Shown here one piece after another: positions 1-10,483 of a stretch of 64,000 nucleotides of DNA. The stretch comes from Tetracladium setigerum (taxonomy: Eukaryota; Ascomycota; Leotiomycetes; Helotiales), in contig PZJY01000005.1 of assembly GCA_031472005.1 (NCBI GenBank), positions 1,116,001 through 1,180,000 of the forward strand, in the 5' to 3' direction. The notes below the pieces were generated by a model. That model had not been told where the DNA came from. It worked only from the letters and a program-made list of their open reading frames with translations, and did not search any database. The position numbers and the translations under genes are program-made. The number at the start of each line of letters is the position of its first letter. Positions within the stretch are counted from its first letter, which is position 1.

Positions 1-1356
1 GCTGCTATTTTCAAGGTAAATCTTAGCATGAGGTTTTTAAATATGCGCCCTGCACTAACTGAAATGTTTAGAATCATGAACCATACATACATAAATCGCT
101 CCTTGTGGTCTCGGAATTCGTGACGCTTAAAGACATCGAAGATGCACACCTCAGCGTTACAGGCAAACACTTGCCATCAGCACCAACAGTAATCGGATGG
201 GGCCTCAACAAAGGCAGCACCAAAACCAGAGAACTAATGTAAAGATTACCTCTACCTGCCCCCCTCCGCCGATTAGCCACATAGAGTACTAATGAGTATT
301 CAAACAGGGTGCAAGGTCTTGAAGACAACCACAAATGCCGAGCGGAAGGTGATTATCAAAATCTACAAGAAGAAATCGACTTGACGAAGGGAGCTTACGA
401 GCTGGAAACCTATCGAGATTGGAAATCAAGGCATTATCAGGATGAGAAGGGACCAGCTTCGCCGCTCGCTTCGCCGCTGAGTGGTCGTTTTCGGATAGGT
501 AGAGATTCATGAACTAGTTTTGATCAAGAAGCTCAACTCATTTTGATGTTATACCTCCTTCCATATCACGAGGAAATTCGGGTTTGCACAATATCTCCTT
601 GCAAACGGCGAGAAAATAGTAGACTTCGTACCTTTCAGATAATTGACATGTTGTTGCTTGCTGACCCTTGATTGGGTGCCATTCAGCTGGGACTGAAAGG
701 CTTGGCAACCACCCGATGTCACCCATCCACACTCTCCATTCACCTCTGTTCTTCTCAACAACCTCTTTGCATTGCTTTATATTTCCGCTCGATTTCAAAC
801 ACACAATAAATCGGATTCAATAAAAGGCATATTGCCGAAAAGAAGAAGAAAAGGAAGTAATGATACTCCTCCATAGCCGTAAATGGCAGAGAATGAGGAG
901 CGGCGTGATAATTCTCATCCTGAGGTGCACGTAAGGACTTTGAACAGAAGAATTTGAGCACAAACTACTCTCCTGGATTTGGAAACCAATAGAATTATGA
1001 AATGGCGATGAAAATACAGATAACGTTTGTCATTCAGCGAACTATTAGTTCCAATTCTGTTTTGTTTTCCTTTCTTTCTTCAATGTCAATGTATTTTTTG
1101 CCACTTCTGTTAAGATTGAATTGCGCTATAATAGGTTAAAAAAAAAACATATAATACACTGCATCCTCGGGATGTGAGTATCAACTTCCAAATATTGAAT
1201 ATTTTAATCTTGTGAGAATTTTTGAGCTGGCGGACCAGGCTGCGCTGCAGACACAGCAACTACGTCTGGAAATTCCACAGCCTTGGCTTGGCACAACTTC
1301 ACGTCAACAAACAACTCCAAACACGACACCTCCATGTACTGATCCTGCACAACACA
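1..1356. other. Left-edge intergenic stretch, no gene recognised
   Basis: Only short open frames on both strands, none with recognisable motifs or a convincing splice pattern. It ends at the start codon of the HAUS4-like gene, so the last few hundred bases should hold that gene's promoter and 5' UTR. An A-rich run lies near 1139-1147. Confidence 0.5.
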
Positions 1357-2455
1357 ATGTTGCCCCCAGTTGAAGATTCCATTCTACGAGGCAATCCAAA
1401 ATTTGCAGCTCTTCATGCCACCCTCACGACTAAATTACTCAATCCCTCGGGATCTACAAAGCACCACCCGGCACAAAAGGAGGGGGATGCTGTGAAAGCG
1501 GTAGAACCACTCCAACTCTGTACACCAAGAGTTCCGATGCTAATATTACTCCCAGGAATTAAAATTGGAACGCATACGCGCTGCAAAGCATTATATGATC
1601 CGCAATTCGGTCCAAAATCTCGATGTTTCCACCCCCGCCTCATCCAAAGCTTCGAAATCGCAGACCTCGAAACCGCCCCTCCCTATCGAGCTCATTGAGC
1701 TAATCCTGCTCCTCTCCTCACACCTGAACACCCCAGCACTTGATGCTCCTTCCCAAGCAATTCTACAATCAACACAACAATGGGCATCCCTCCCCGCTTA
1801 CCTCCCACAAATCGCAACTCTCCTCTCAAGCCACATTCAAACACAAGCCCTCCTCCTCGCGCGGATAACCTCACCGACCACGAATGCATCCTACCTGCAC
1901 CGCACCATACCAAAAATAGTCCACGTCCTACGAGACATGAAGAACAAAACAGCTCAGCAGAAGCTAGATCTCGCCAAAAGGCGTACTGCTCTTGTAACAC
2001 TCACGACACAAGTACTTTCCTACTACCACCAAGCCATAACTCTCACGATTCAACACCTCGAGCAATCTACCCACGGTCTCCTCTCGCGACATTTAAAATC
2101 TAAAATCGATTACCTCGCAATTAATGCTCAATCGGTCTCTCTCAGTGTCAAGGAACAGCAGACGAAAGCGGAAAAGATGGTTTACACGGATAAAGTCAAA
2201 CAGGCCTTGGCGGTCTATATGCAACATCTTAGGGTGGAGAGGGAGAGGTTGAGGGAAAGGAGGGAGGAGGCTAAACGGATTTTATGGGGATATGGTGTTG
2301 GGAGGGATGGAGGGGAGAAAGAGAAGGTTATGAGGGAGATTGCGAAGGCCTATACTATGCTCCTACGTGAGGTTGAGGAGGTGAAAAGGGATGTTGGGAG
2401 ATTGAGGGGAAGTAGCGAGTCTGGCAAAGTGAAATACAAAATAAACAAAATATGA
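1357..2455 (+). CDS. HAUS augmin-like complex subunit 4 homologue
   Basis: Coding exons 1357-1500 and 1556-2455 give 347 residues. The 55-base intron 1501-1555 has a GT start, a GCTAAT branch-like site and a CCCAG end, and it joins two different frames in phase 0. Augmin is an eight-subunit complex that recruits gamma-tubulin to spindle microtubules. The N-terminus (LPPVEDSILRGNPKFAAL) matches the 'LPP...NPYFSKL' start of animal HAUS4 as I remember it. A later helix around residues 190-250 contains an INAQ motif followed by a charged coiled coil, and the C-terminus ends in a heptad-rich helix with KAYTMLLREVEEV, again as in HAUS4. Length is close to human HAUS4 (about 363). The second exon alone starts at a non-ATG codon, so without the intron the gene looks truncated. 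Family assignment rests on remembered similarity, not a search. Confidence 0.7.
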
Positions 2456-3623
2456 ATCACTATGCAAAGATCAAAGCACGGAAAACAAGTCTCGGTAGCT
2501 GTTTGTGGATATCAGGCTATAAAAGATGCCCAATGTTACGATCAAAGGGATAAACGTCAACAAGAGAAAAATGCCTCCTGAATTAGCGGTCTGTCTTCAT
2601 AATGGTGGATAATTTGCGGCCCAAATTGACATTTTAGACTCTCAGGGGAAAGAACGCCGAGGCTTCATATATGAGCTTAGTCGCCAGCCTCAATCAATGT
2701 AATAGGCTTTTTGCGGGCGCGATTAATGAAATCTGATGCAATGAGATAATTGGGTAGGTATTCAACGCATAAAAAATTTCGACAGCAGACTTATAATCGA
2801 CAACTACTAATTGCACAACAATAATTTTCATCATCTTCGGAGGCTAGCGATACTAGGACCAGATGGATCTTGCCTTCGCTTTGACTGACTACTCGAGATG
2901 CGCATTCGACGACCGGGAGATTTCGTATGTGAGCGGATACGTCAGCAGCTTCATTCCGAGCGAGTCGCATGGCCTCTTCAACGGTGGGTACTGCGGGCTC
3001 ATCCTCGAGCAGAGTTATCGCGGCAAATTTATGGTTGTTTAAATACTATCATTTAGAGCTCTTTATATGCTGGTTTTTTCTTCTTCACCCTGGTGCATGG
3101 GTTTTCAAGTTTAATTTTGGTGAGAAGGCGTGATTGATAGGTTTTAGGATATGTGATAATCAAGATTTGATCAGATGTAGTAAATAAATACTCCAGGAAG
3201 GAGTGAACAGTGTACAGAGGTGAGAAGGACGGGTGAAGTCGACAAGTCATTTTAAATTTATGGAAGCTCGTAGATGAAGTAACTGTATCTACAATTTACC
3301 TATCAAGCATCAGTGAGTAGAGGAGAAAAGTGAAGGTCAATTTAACTCATAGACTGTGCCCTTTTTGCAGAAATGGGTGTTTGGAAATAGTCAGTTATAC
3401 AGGATCCTTCACCACTTTCGTTCATTGTCTGCAGGGACTATGAAATTACTTGGAGCTTTGATTGAGATCTCGATGACTTTTTGAGACGTAGGATGCAAGC
3501 AAAATTTAGCTTCAGTGGTACTGTATCTCCTGGTGACTGTCGAACTTTTGCAGAAAACGTGTTTATACATCAACCTATTTCCAATTATTATTAGAAGTAT
3601 CAAACGCTTGAAAGCAAAATGCA
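2456..3623. other. Intergenic between convergent genes
   Basis: Lies between the 3' ends of the HAUS4-like gene (+) and the Zn2Cys6 regulator (-). It should hold two 3' UTRs and terminators. The only coding-like segment is the minus-strand open frame at 2791-3045, listed separately. Confidence 0.5.
2791..3045 (-). other. Coding-like open frame, possible terminal exon or gene remnant
   Basis: Reading the minus strand from 3045 gives about 84 codons ending in TAA at 2791-2793. It is flanked upstream by stops, and the first internal ATG is at about residue 26. The composition looks protein-like: charged amphipathic segments (VPTVEEAMRLARNEAADV), then alternating hydrophobic residues (KIHLVLVSLASEDDENY). 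I do not recognise the family. It could be the last exon of an unannotated gene, a relic, or chance. I found no convincing upstream exon between 3046 and 3623. Confidence 0.3.
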
Positions 3624-5557
3624 TCAATGCTGGATGTACTCGTGCGTCCAGACCCATTCCCCAACATGTACTCTCGACCTCTGTTTGAAAGAAACCGGAG
3701 TACGGCCATCCTTCGTTGTCAAACCAAAAATAACCTCATAAATCCTCGTCCAATCCGAAGGGAGGATATCTTGTCCAGGAAAAACATCCATCCCCTCTTC
3801 CTCAATCTCAACCACCCTTTCCGCAACCTTAGTCTCAACAACATCGTTTTTGAAAAGTGGTTGATCCTTAGTCTTTTTCATAAATTCCAAAGCACGGCGG
3901 CGCGTCTTCCGATCTCGACACTTGGTCGCAATGACGAATAACGGGGTGACCTCTTTGCGTATTGAAAGCAAAAGTGTGTTGGAGAATTTAGGTCCCCGTT
4001 TCAAAATCCCGGCATATGCATCTTCGGCAAATTTTAACGCCATACCAAACTCCTGAAGGTAGTCGTCATATTCAAGTTCATTGGTACAAAGCAGTGTTTG
4101 AATACATATGCTTATGACAGCATACTCATATCTTATGTATGGAAGCGCATCGATCTCTTCCTTGTTGATGTTTACGAGGGTGGGTCGAGAGAGGACTGCT
4201 TCGAAGTTGACGAGCCATTCTTTGGACTGAGTCGCAAGCTCCTTTTGTGTCTCGTGCATGTCGGCAGGGTATTCAAATGTGCTGTTGGGTGTGAGGAGAG
4301 TTTTACATATCTTGCTGAGCTGACTGGTTCTCTCTTTCGAGTCTTCGAATTCGAAATGTAAGTAACCAAGCAAACATTGGGTATCTACAATTAAGTTAGA
4401 TAATGTATAGGCAGTAAATGAAATGGAAACAGACTCATGTGATCGAAAACTGGCATCATGTGGTTTTCCACAACTTCCCTTTGCCATGGAGAGGCCGAGA
4501 TTCCCTTTGCTTTCCAGTCGTCTATGATTTTCACCCCACTTGAAACGTGAGCAATTGCACTCGACGACCCTCCAACTAAGAGTTCGATGCAAGCAAATAA
4601 AGCACACGCGACAAGAATCAGTTCTGTCTGCCTGGGAGATTCTGCGACGGATCGCTGGAGAGCTGCGACTGCTTTGTTGTAGTGTTGCAGCGCAGTGTAG
4701 TCCAAATCGCTGGGAGAAGAGCTGGGAGAAGAGCTGGGAGAAGAGCTGGGAGCAGAACTGGTGTATTTTTTAATGTTCCCCTGTGTGAACATACTGAGTG
4801 ACATAACGGAGTGCCATATTGAAGGCTCCGCTGAACTCATCTGAAGAAGTATCCTGTTCCAAAATTCAAGGTCGAAAGTCCCCGACAACATGGGTCCCAA
4901 GACAGCGATATAGAAGCTAAAACTTTTTTTCTCCCCTTCAGAGCCTCGAACCAGGTTGAGGCTTAGGTGCGGGATATCGTGTTTTCGGGGCTGAAGTGGA
5001 CGTTGATTTACGATCTGGTTTTCACCTGATGTTTGTTTTGAACTATACTCGCAGCGTTTGTTGGCCGTGAAACATCGCCGGCACCGTGGTTTTGCCTCAT
5101 CGCATTTCACGCGTCTCTGTCTGAGAAAAAATCAATTCAGTTGGTTCATACCCTAAAGTATGAAGCGGGTGAAACTTACTTGCAAGTAATACAACCTGAC
5201 TTGGATTTTGTATGAGGACGTTGACTAACGGATGAAGATTTCCGTGATCCCAGGGTAACATAGCCTTCGCAAGAGAAGTTACCCTTTTCACACCTTTGAC
5301 ATATAGGTTTCGCCTCATCGCACTTAATTCTTCTCGTTCTGTCAAGATCGTCAATATCATGGGCTTCTCTTCATTATTGCTCACGTGTCAGTGTATACTC
5401 ACTTGCAGGTCAAGCATCCCGTACGAGACTTCGTGTGAGGCCTGATGGCTAACGGTATAGACTTTCTTATTCCAGGTGGGTCGTAGGATTCATCTGGATG
5501 GTGGGTGACTGGGTCGAACAACGGCTCGTGCTCAACGTCAGCCGAAGGGTAGTCCAT
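3624..5557 (-). CDS. Transcription factor with two tandem Zn2Cys6 clusters
   Basis: Four coding exons (complement 5403-5557, 5180-5338, 4435-5120, 3624-4384) give 586 residues, and all introns (64, 59 and 50 bases) close in phase. The N-terminus carries two complete fungal Zn2Cys6 DNA-binding clusters. Cluster 1 cysteines are at about residues 48, 51, 58, 65, 68 and 75; cluster 2 at 101, 104, 111, 118, 121 and 128. Both follow C-x2-C-x6-C-x6-C-x2-C-x6-C. The repeats are 53 residues apart and very similar (GCLTCKTRRIKCDEAKP against GCITCKQRRVKCDEAKP). Each cluster is interrupted by an intron at the same codon, after its second cysteine. The rest resembles the alpha-helical C-terminal regions of fungal Zn-cluster regulators, with a Ser-Pro repeat near residue 250. 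Expected to be nuclear; target genes cannot be inferred. One zinc cluster per protein is the norm. Confidence 0.9.
4709..4756. repeat. 12-base tandem repeat encoding a Ser/Pro tract
   Basis: Four consecutive copies of a unit close to gctgggagaaga, starting at 4709, 4721, 4733 and 4745. On the minus strand, inside the Zn2Cys6 regulator, they encode SSPS-type repeats. The unit is a multiple of three, so copy-number change keeps the frame. The last copy has one substitution. Confidence 0.85.
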
Positions 5558-6143
5558 CTGTAAGGTTGAGGGCGGTGATTATATTGGTAATTTTGGAGTC
5601 TGTTATCAGATCAATTCCCGCTTCTTGCCTATACTCACAGAAAGGCAGGAATCACAGGAGGTTTGTCATTGCAGGAGGTTGATTGTAATCTCGACATCGT
5701 TGGATCGGTTCTCACGTCAGCAATGCCATGGCGCGGCGGCGATATCTTTCGCCATGAAGAGTAGTAGCTGATCGAGAAGCAGTTGAGAAGCGAACAAAGG
5801 GAAAAAAGAACTCTCGCCTGTTTGTTTGAAAATGCTCTCAGTGGTCGTATGACGAAGGAGCGAAGAGAGAAATATGTAGTGGTGAAAGCCGCCAAAGTCC
5901 AGTAGTTGGGTTAGAATTAGGAACTCGTGCCAAGGGCTTGTCGCCCGTTTCCAACACCATGTTTCAACATGCTCCAATGTTCTGACATGCATCACTTCCT
6001 CATTGTTTAATGACACCTCGTCGTCTTTCTTGCATCTATCTGAAATATCAGGTATCGTATGCAACAGATACTGCAGAAATAGGCACTTATTTAAGTCGAA
6101 CATCTCAAGTGGACTCACAACTTCTGAACTTCTCATTTCTTCA
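5558..6143. other. Divergent intergenic region (regulator / F-box)
   Basis: Separates the start codons of the tandem-cluster regulator (-) and the broken F-box gene (+), so both promoters should lie here. Minus-strand open frames inside it show no recognisable domain. I see no clear TATA box. Confidence 0.45.
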
Positions 6144-7072
6144 ATGGACGACACCAAGAATCGACAGCTGCAGCCTGAATCAATTATAGCTACTCAGCAC
6201 GAGATCTTTGAAATTCCAGAGCTCGTCGACGCAATTCTGCTCGAGCTTCCCATCAAGGACCTACTTGTCTCCGCGCAGCGTATCAATCGCCTTTTCAAAG
6301 CGAGAATCGATGCATCACCCCTGCTCCAGCAGAGACTCTTTCTGAGCTCTGAGCCACAGTCAAAGGCCAGGGAAAGATGGGGATGGACCATAAACCCTTT
6401 ACTTTTGGACAAATTTCCGTTCTGGTTCCCGCGCAACAACATGACGGCGAGCCATCGAGCTCGCTTTATGGTCACTGAGGGTTTAACCAACGGGTGACCT
6501 TTCGATGAAATTGGTGGGGGGGTAGTCTTGCCCCATTTCCTTTTGAGCCTGCCCTGGAACAATGACGATACTTCTCGTAGCGCATTCGCTCGAAAGGAGG
6601 CCAGTTGGCGTCGTATGCTAGTTGTTCAACCGGCCGCTCTCACCTTGCTGGTTCATGCACAATCCTCTTTACCCCCATACGACTTAAAAACATCGTGGTT
6701 TCGGTCGCAGAGCAGATCCTTTCCCAAGGACTGACCATGGCCCCTTTTTATGACCTTACTATGTATGCCCTTTACGATTGCCACGGATATGCTTCTTTTC
6801 GTGTGCATTGGGACAGATTACTCGGGCCCAAGGATATGATCACTTCGCCACTTTACGCAGCTGCTCGTCTTGAAAATCAAGCTAGAAACCCTCCGGACCG
6901 ACGCGTTCCAAATGTTGAAATGGCCCTGGAACTGTTTTTTGATCAAACCGATTACGATGCTGTGGCTTTGGATCTATATGAAGGGCCTCAGTTCAAGAGC
7001 GAGGCCTCTGTCCTGTCCAAACCGCCGGGTTGGCCGGTACTGGCTGATAATTTTATCAGGAATGGTGAGTAG
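6144..7072 (+). pseudogene. F-box protein gene, reading frame interrupted twice
   Basis: The ATG at 6144 begins an F-box-like segment (residues about 15-50, EIFEIPELVDAILLELPIKD). The frame meets TGA at 6495-6497. The same frame then continues, through the SWRRML motif typical of fungal F-box family proteins, to about 6690. There the family-like sequence moves to another frame (LTMAPFYDL, VHWDRLLGPKD) and ends at 7072. The shift corresponds to one missing A in the A5 run at 6686-6690. The TGA could be a nonsense mutation. It could also sit in a 45-base intron (6481-6525) that keeps phase, but its donor GTTTAA is poor. F-box proteins link substrates to SCF ubiquitin ligases through Skp1. Either a real pseudogene or an intact gene damaged by sequence error. 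Confidence 0.6.
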
Positions 7073-7220
7073 GAGTGCCAGAATGCGTCTTTTGGTGATA
7101 GTGACACCTTTCTGATTCAAGAAATTTGATATCTCGCCTCATATCCAGTTCAATTTCGCCCGACTTGGGTGTGTTCTGGGAGCTCAAGATCTTGGCGTCG
7201 GGCACCAATTCAGGAAGGAG

Positions 7221-7228
7221 TATAAATA
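7221..7228 (+). promoter_or_regulatory. TATA box for the 2EXR gene
   Basis: A perfect TATAAATA sits about 160 bases before the ATG at 7385, in the 312-base gap that follows the F-box gene. Spacing suits a TATA box with a 5' UTR of roughly 100-130 bases. No other element stands out in this gap. Confidence 0.5.
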
Positions 7229-7384
7229 CAGCTCACCCCCATACTTCATCACTTACTCGCACTGGAGTCTCCCTCGATCCCCATGAAAATTCATAACATT
7301 CAGTAAGAAAGCAAAAAGGCAGTTTGTAGTCAAAAGTTAATGAAAGTTTGACACCAACAAGGCTGTACTGCGTCCTCCACAACT

Positions 7385-8422
7385 ATGAACGCAGATTCCC
7401 AACAAGGGAACTGTCAGCTTTCTTTGAGTAAATACACCGAAATACTTCACAATGAACGGAGCTATAAATCAACTTCACCCGAATACCCTCTGATCAAACC
7501 ATCGCCCTCTCCTCACAATACCCACCACAACAGCAGTGCGACTTTCACCAAATTTCTTCTCCTCCCCCTCGAACTCCGTGAACAAATCTGGTCCGAATGC
7601 ACCATTCTCCCAGGCCCACGTCTTATCGAAGTTTACTCCGAAAGGAGTCTCTGCGTTAAAGACTCCAATTCATCCAAGAACACCTCTAAACTCTCTACAT
7701 GTCCCACCATCAAAGGGTCATCTCAATGCTCCCATGCCAAAATCGGGCAATTCTTCACACCCAACCCACATCGTTTTCCTCTCCTATTCATCTCCCCCGA
7801 AACGCGACGAATAGCCCTCAAAACCTTCTCTCGCTGTTTCTCACAACCCTTCTCCCCAGGAATTCTCTTCCGACCTGATATCGACACAATTTACTTCCGC
7901 TCGGAAAACCAAGCGATGTTAACCAACGTGCTTCTTGACGCCCAAACTTTCTGGGATCTCAAGATGGAGAACATAAAGTCTTTTGCTTTCGATGGATGGG
8001 AAGAATGGCGTAACAATGGCGGAAATCCTAATAACTTCTTCCCCTTCCTTCACCAAGGTATCCATCCACCTTTAAGCGGTCTCAAGCGCCTCTTCCTCAT
8101 TCGCATTCCCGAATCCTGGCATGGAAATGGGGAAGCCGAAGACACCGCCCGATGGCTTGTCCAAATTAAATCCGCCCTCACCAGCATGAAGAATTGCTTA
8201 GAGCCCAGTATTGAGGTGGTTCGGAAAACAAAACTGTGGGATGGAGAGAGCGAAACTCCGTGGGTCGACAAACCGCACTGGAAATCGCGCGCACTTGTCG
8301 AATTAGGCAGGGAAAACATCAAGAGAAGGGTTGCAATTCTCGGCGAGCGCGCGAGGTTTCCTCTTTATAGCTATGAGCAGCAGGCTCTGGATGATGCTGC
8401 GGAGCTGAAAGAGGAAGTCTGA
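7385..8422 (+). CDS. 2EXR domain-containing protein
   Basis: A single exon of 345 residues. Around residue 55 it has the 2EXR signature seen in many fungal proteins of unknown function (FTKFLLLPLELREQIW). This is an F-box-like helix pattern with a Phe-x2-Phe/Leu start and an LP.ELR..IW core. Downstream there is the usual FRPDIDTIYF segment and a LKRLFLIRIPESWHG segment. The N-terminal 50 residues are Ser/Pro-rich and probably disordered. The role of the family is unknown; an adaptor role is a guess from the F-box-like helix. A TATA box lies upstream at 7221. The last 100 bases overlap the small minus-strand F-box-like gene, so the pair is convergent and overlapping. Confidence 0.85.
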   Translation: MNADSQQGNCQLSLSKYTEILHNERSYKSTSPEYPLIKPSPSPHNTHHNSSATFTKFLLLPLELREQIWSECTILPGPRLIEVYSERSLCVKDSNSSKNTSKLSTCPTIKGSSQCSHAKIGQFFTPNPHRFPLLFISPETRRIALKTFSRCFSQPFSPGILFRPDIDTIYFRSENQAMLTNVLLDAQTFWDLKMENIKSFAFDGWEEWRNNGGNPNNFFPFLHQGIHPPLSGLKRLFLIRIPESWHGNGEAEDTARWLVQIKSALTSMKNCLEPSIEVVRKTKLWDGESETPWVDKPHWKSRALVELGRENIKRRVAILGERARFPLYSYEQQALDDAAELKEEV

Positions 8423-8798
8423 TGTGTTGAAGTAGTTTCCAGCTCGAGACATCAGGACTCCAGATTCGATTGAGTTTCCAGAATAGATTGTACGTTTCGC
8501 GGTGGATTTGAGAGGAGGTTTGGGTCAGGTTGAGAGTTATCCTGTTGGTGGGTGAGAGAGTGTATTCTTGTGTGGCCCAGGGCGTGAATTCTTGGATGAG
8601 AAGTCTCCTGTGGGTGTTAATATTGTCAGCAGAGATTATTTGCCTGGAGACGTCGTTTTCTCCGATGGCCTTCAGGTTTGATGGAAAAGTTGGCGACGGC
8701 AACAAAATCACAATCCCTGTCGAAGAACCCAACACCTCTTTGTAAATCTGATCTCGAATTTCGCCGGGGAGTTGAGTGAGGAAGTTCATTTTGGCCAT
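8319..8798 (-). CDS. Small F-box-like protein, probably truncated
   Basis: Chosen from the ATG at 8798; the open frame extends two codons-worth further only through a non-ATG start. The start FLTQLPGEIRDQIYKEVL resembles the F-box-like N-terminus of fungal 'LPxEIRxxIY' proteins. SSQIHRETYNLFWKLN near residue 115 matches the C-R-Q-I-x-x-E motif that follows in that family. Full members run on for another 100 residues or more. Here the similarity stops after that motif and the rest is antisense to the 2EXR gene, suggesting a 3'-truncated copy. An intron is not excluded. Function unknown. Confidence 0.45.
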   Translation of the reverse strand: MAKMNFLTQLPGEIRDQIYKEVLGSSTGIVILLPSPTFPSNLKAIGENDVSRQIISADNINTHRRLLIQEFTPWATQEYTLSPTNRITLNLTQTSSQIHRETYNLFWKLNRIWSPDVSSWKLLQHIRLPLSAPQHHPEPAAHSYKEETSRARRELQPFS

Positions 8799-10483
8799 AG
8801 TCTCGAGACACAAACTTTCTCTGGCTTCAGCGTGCCGGATTTCCGAATTTTGGATTTGGAGATCAGATGGAATGGTAAGTTAAATCATATGAAAGACCGC
8901 TGAATCTTACATGTATTTAATTGAAAGGAAGAGAGATTTTAAATATTTTGGAATTCTTAAAATACCACGCTGTCACCAAAGACAACCTAGCGCAAAGGCG
9001 CTCCGTCAGCCATCAAGGTTCTCCTTCCCTTCAACCCATCATCTCATCTCACACCCCAAGACTTTATTCAATCTAATAACTCCCTTACCCACCCCCATTA
9101 CTAACCACCTCAGACTTCCTCCCAAATATTGAAAAGAAAAAAAAATTAGAATATCAAGGAGATCTAAAGCTTTTCGGGACAACCGGTAGTGCAGAGTTCA
9201 AAGCTCAAAGTTCCGTCCTGCTGATTCCTCATGCCAATGCCAATGCTGATGTGATATTAGCTCTGTTGGTATACATCAATCAATAAGCATGCATACATGA
9301 TGTTAGGACAAGCACGATGACAGATCCTTGGGGCAAAAGCGTGTGATTATCTCCAGCGTATCGTCAGGTATACGGGAGGAAATTAACATACTTCACAATA
9401 TGCTCATCGCTCAATCTGCCGAGAAAGATTATTTTGCCGAAGTCACGACGCAACGCCTTCTTAACACATGGAAATGATGTGAAAATTATTCTTTATTTTG
9501 CAATGGTTTCAATGTGCAGAATTTACAATTTACATTGAGGCAATCTTAAAAATTATTTGAAGCTGTTACTCCATCATTACCCACCCAAATATTTCCACAG
9601 CTCAACTCAGGTAAACTTGAAACCCTCCCCCTTCCCTCTCTCTTTCTATTTCTCGATAAAGGGTACCAAACCAATCACGAATCAAACTGTCCCCCAACCA
9701 ACCAAACTCTATACTCATAAATCTTCTTTCTCTCGATATTTCTCGCTTTTCGTCTCATCTCATCTATTGAAACAATGCACGCCTCTGAGCCCGTTCCCAT
9801 TCCTGTGAATATTTCTTCTTGGAGCTTGGTGTCTTGGCTTAGGTCTATGTTTTGGTCTTGAGTCTGATCTTGGGTTGGGTTTGAGTCTGGGTTGGGTTTT
9901 TACCTTCTTCCAAAGAGGTTTGATGGTGGGCATGAGAGGTTTTAGGAGTAGATGGTGGAAGATGAGATGGTGGTATTGCTGTTGACGCTGATGGGGATGA
10001 AGGAGTAGAAGAGAGTGAAGTAAGCGTTGAGTCTGTTCCTGCTCTTGTTCTTGTGCTTGTGTGTGATGAGTGAGAAGTGATGGATGATACTAGTTTCGCT
10101 GAGTTCCACGTGTGAGTGGAGGATGTTTTTGTTTTGGTGGACGGGGTAGAGAGTGACATCTTTGGGATTAGAGAGATGTCGTTTGCGTTTGTGAGTTTGT
10201 CTTTGAGAGAAAGTTTCGTTGCGGGTAAGAAGGGGAACTGTGGGACTTGTGCTTTTTCTTTTGCTTTTGAAAGAATTAGGATAAAGCGTTTGAGAATGAA
10301 TCGGATTGTGACTATCTTCTCAAACATTTGGTCTTACTACAATGATGTTGTTAATATTTTCTTTGATAAGAGTAGCGGAATACAAATCTATGATTGAGAG
10401 GCTGCAACCTTCTAATCTGTAAGACAAAGCCAGTGTATTCTGCCAACTGCCCAACACAATTCACACTCACAACTTTCTCAAAT
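8799..10483. other. Intergenic, about 1.7 kb
   Basis: Upstream of the F-box-like gene (-) and downstream of the NRK gene's 3' end. Mostly AT-rich. A minus-strand open frame at 9845-10327 (160 codons, ATG start) is almost entirely Ser/Thr/Pro/Lys low complexity with no domain. It could be a small gene, but I cannot support it. Confidence 0.4.

Noticed and set aside
6481..6525. A 45-base intron removing the TGA in the F-box gene
   Set aside because: Phase is compatible, but the donor GTTTAA and the lack of a branch site make it weak. Kept only as an alternative.
9845..10327. 160-codon Ser/Thr/Pro-rich minus-strand frame
   Set aside because: Starts with ATG but is low complexity throughout, with no motif or splice support. 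Not enough to call a gene.
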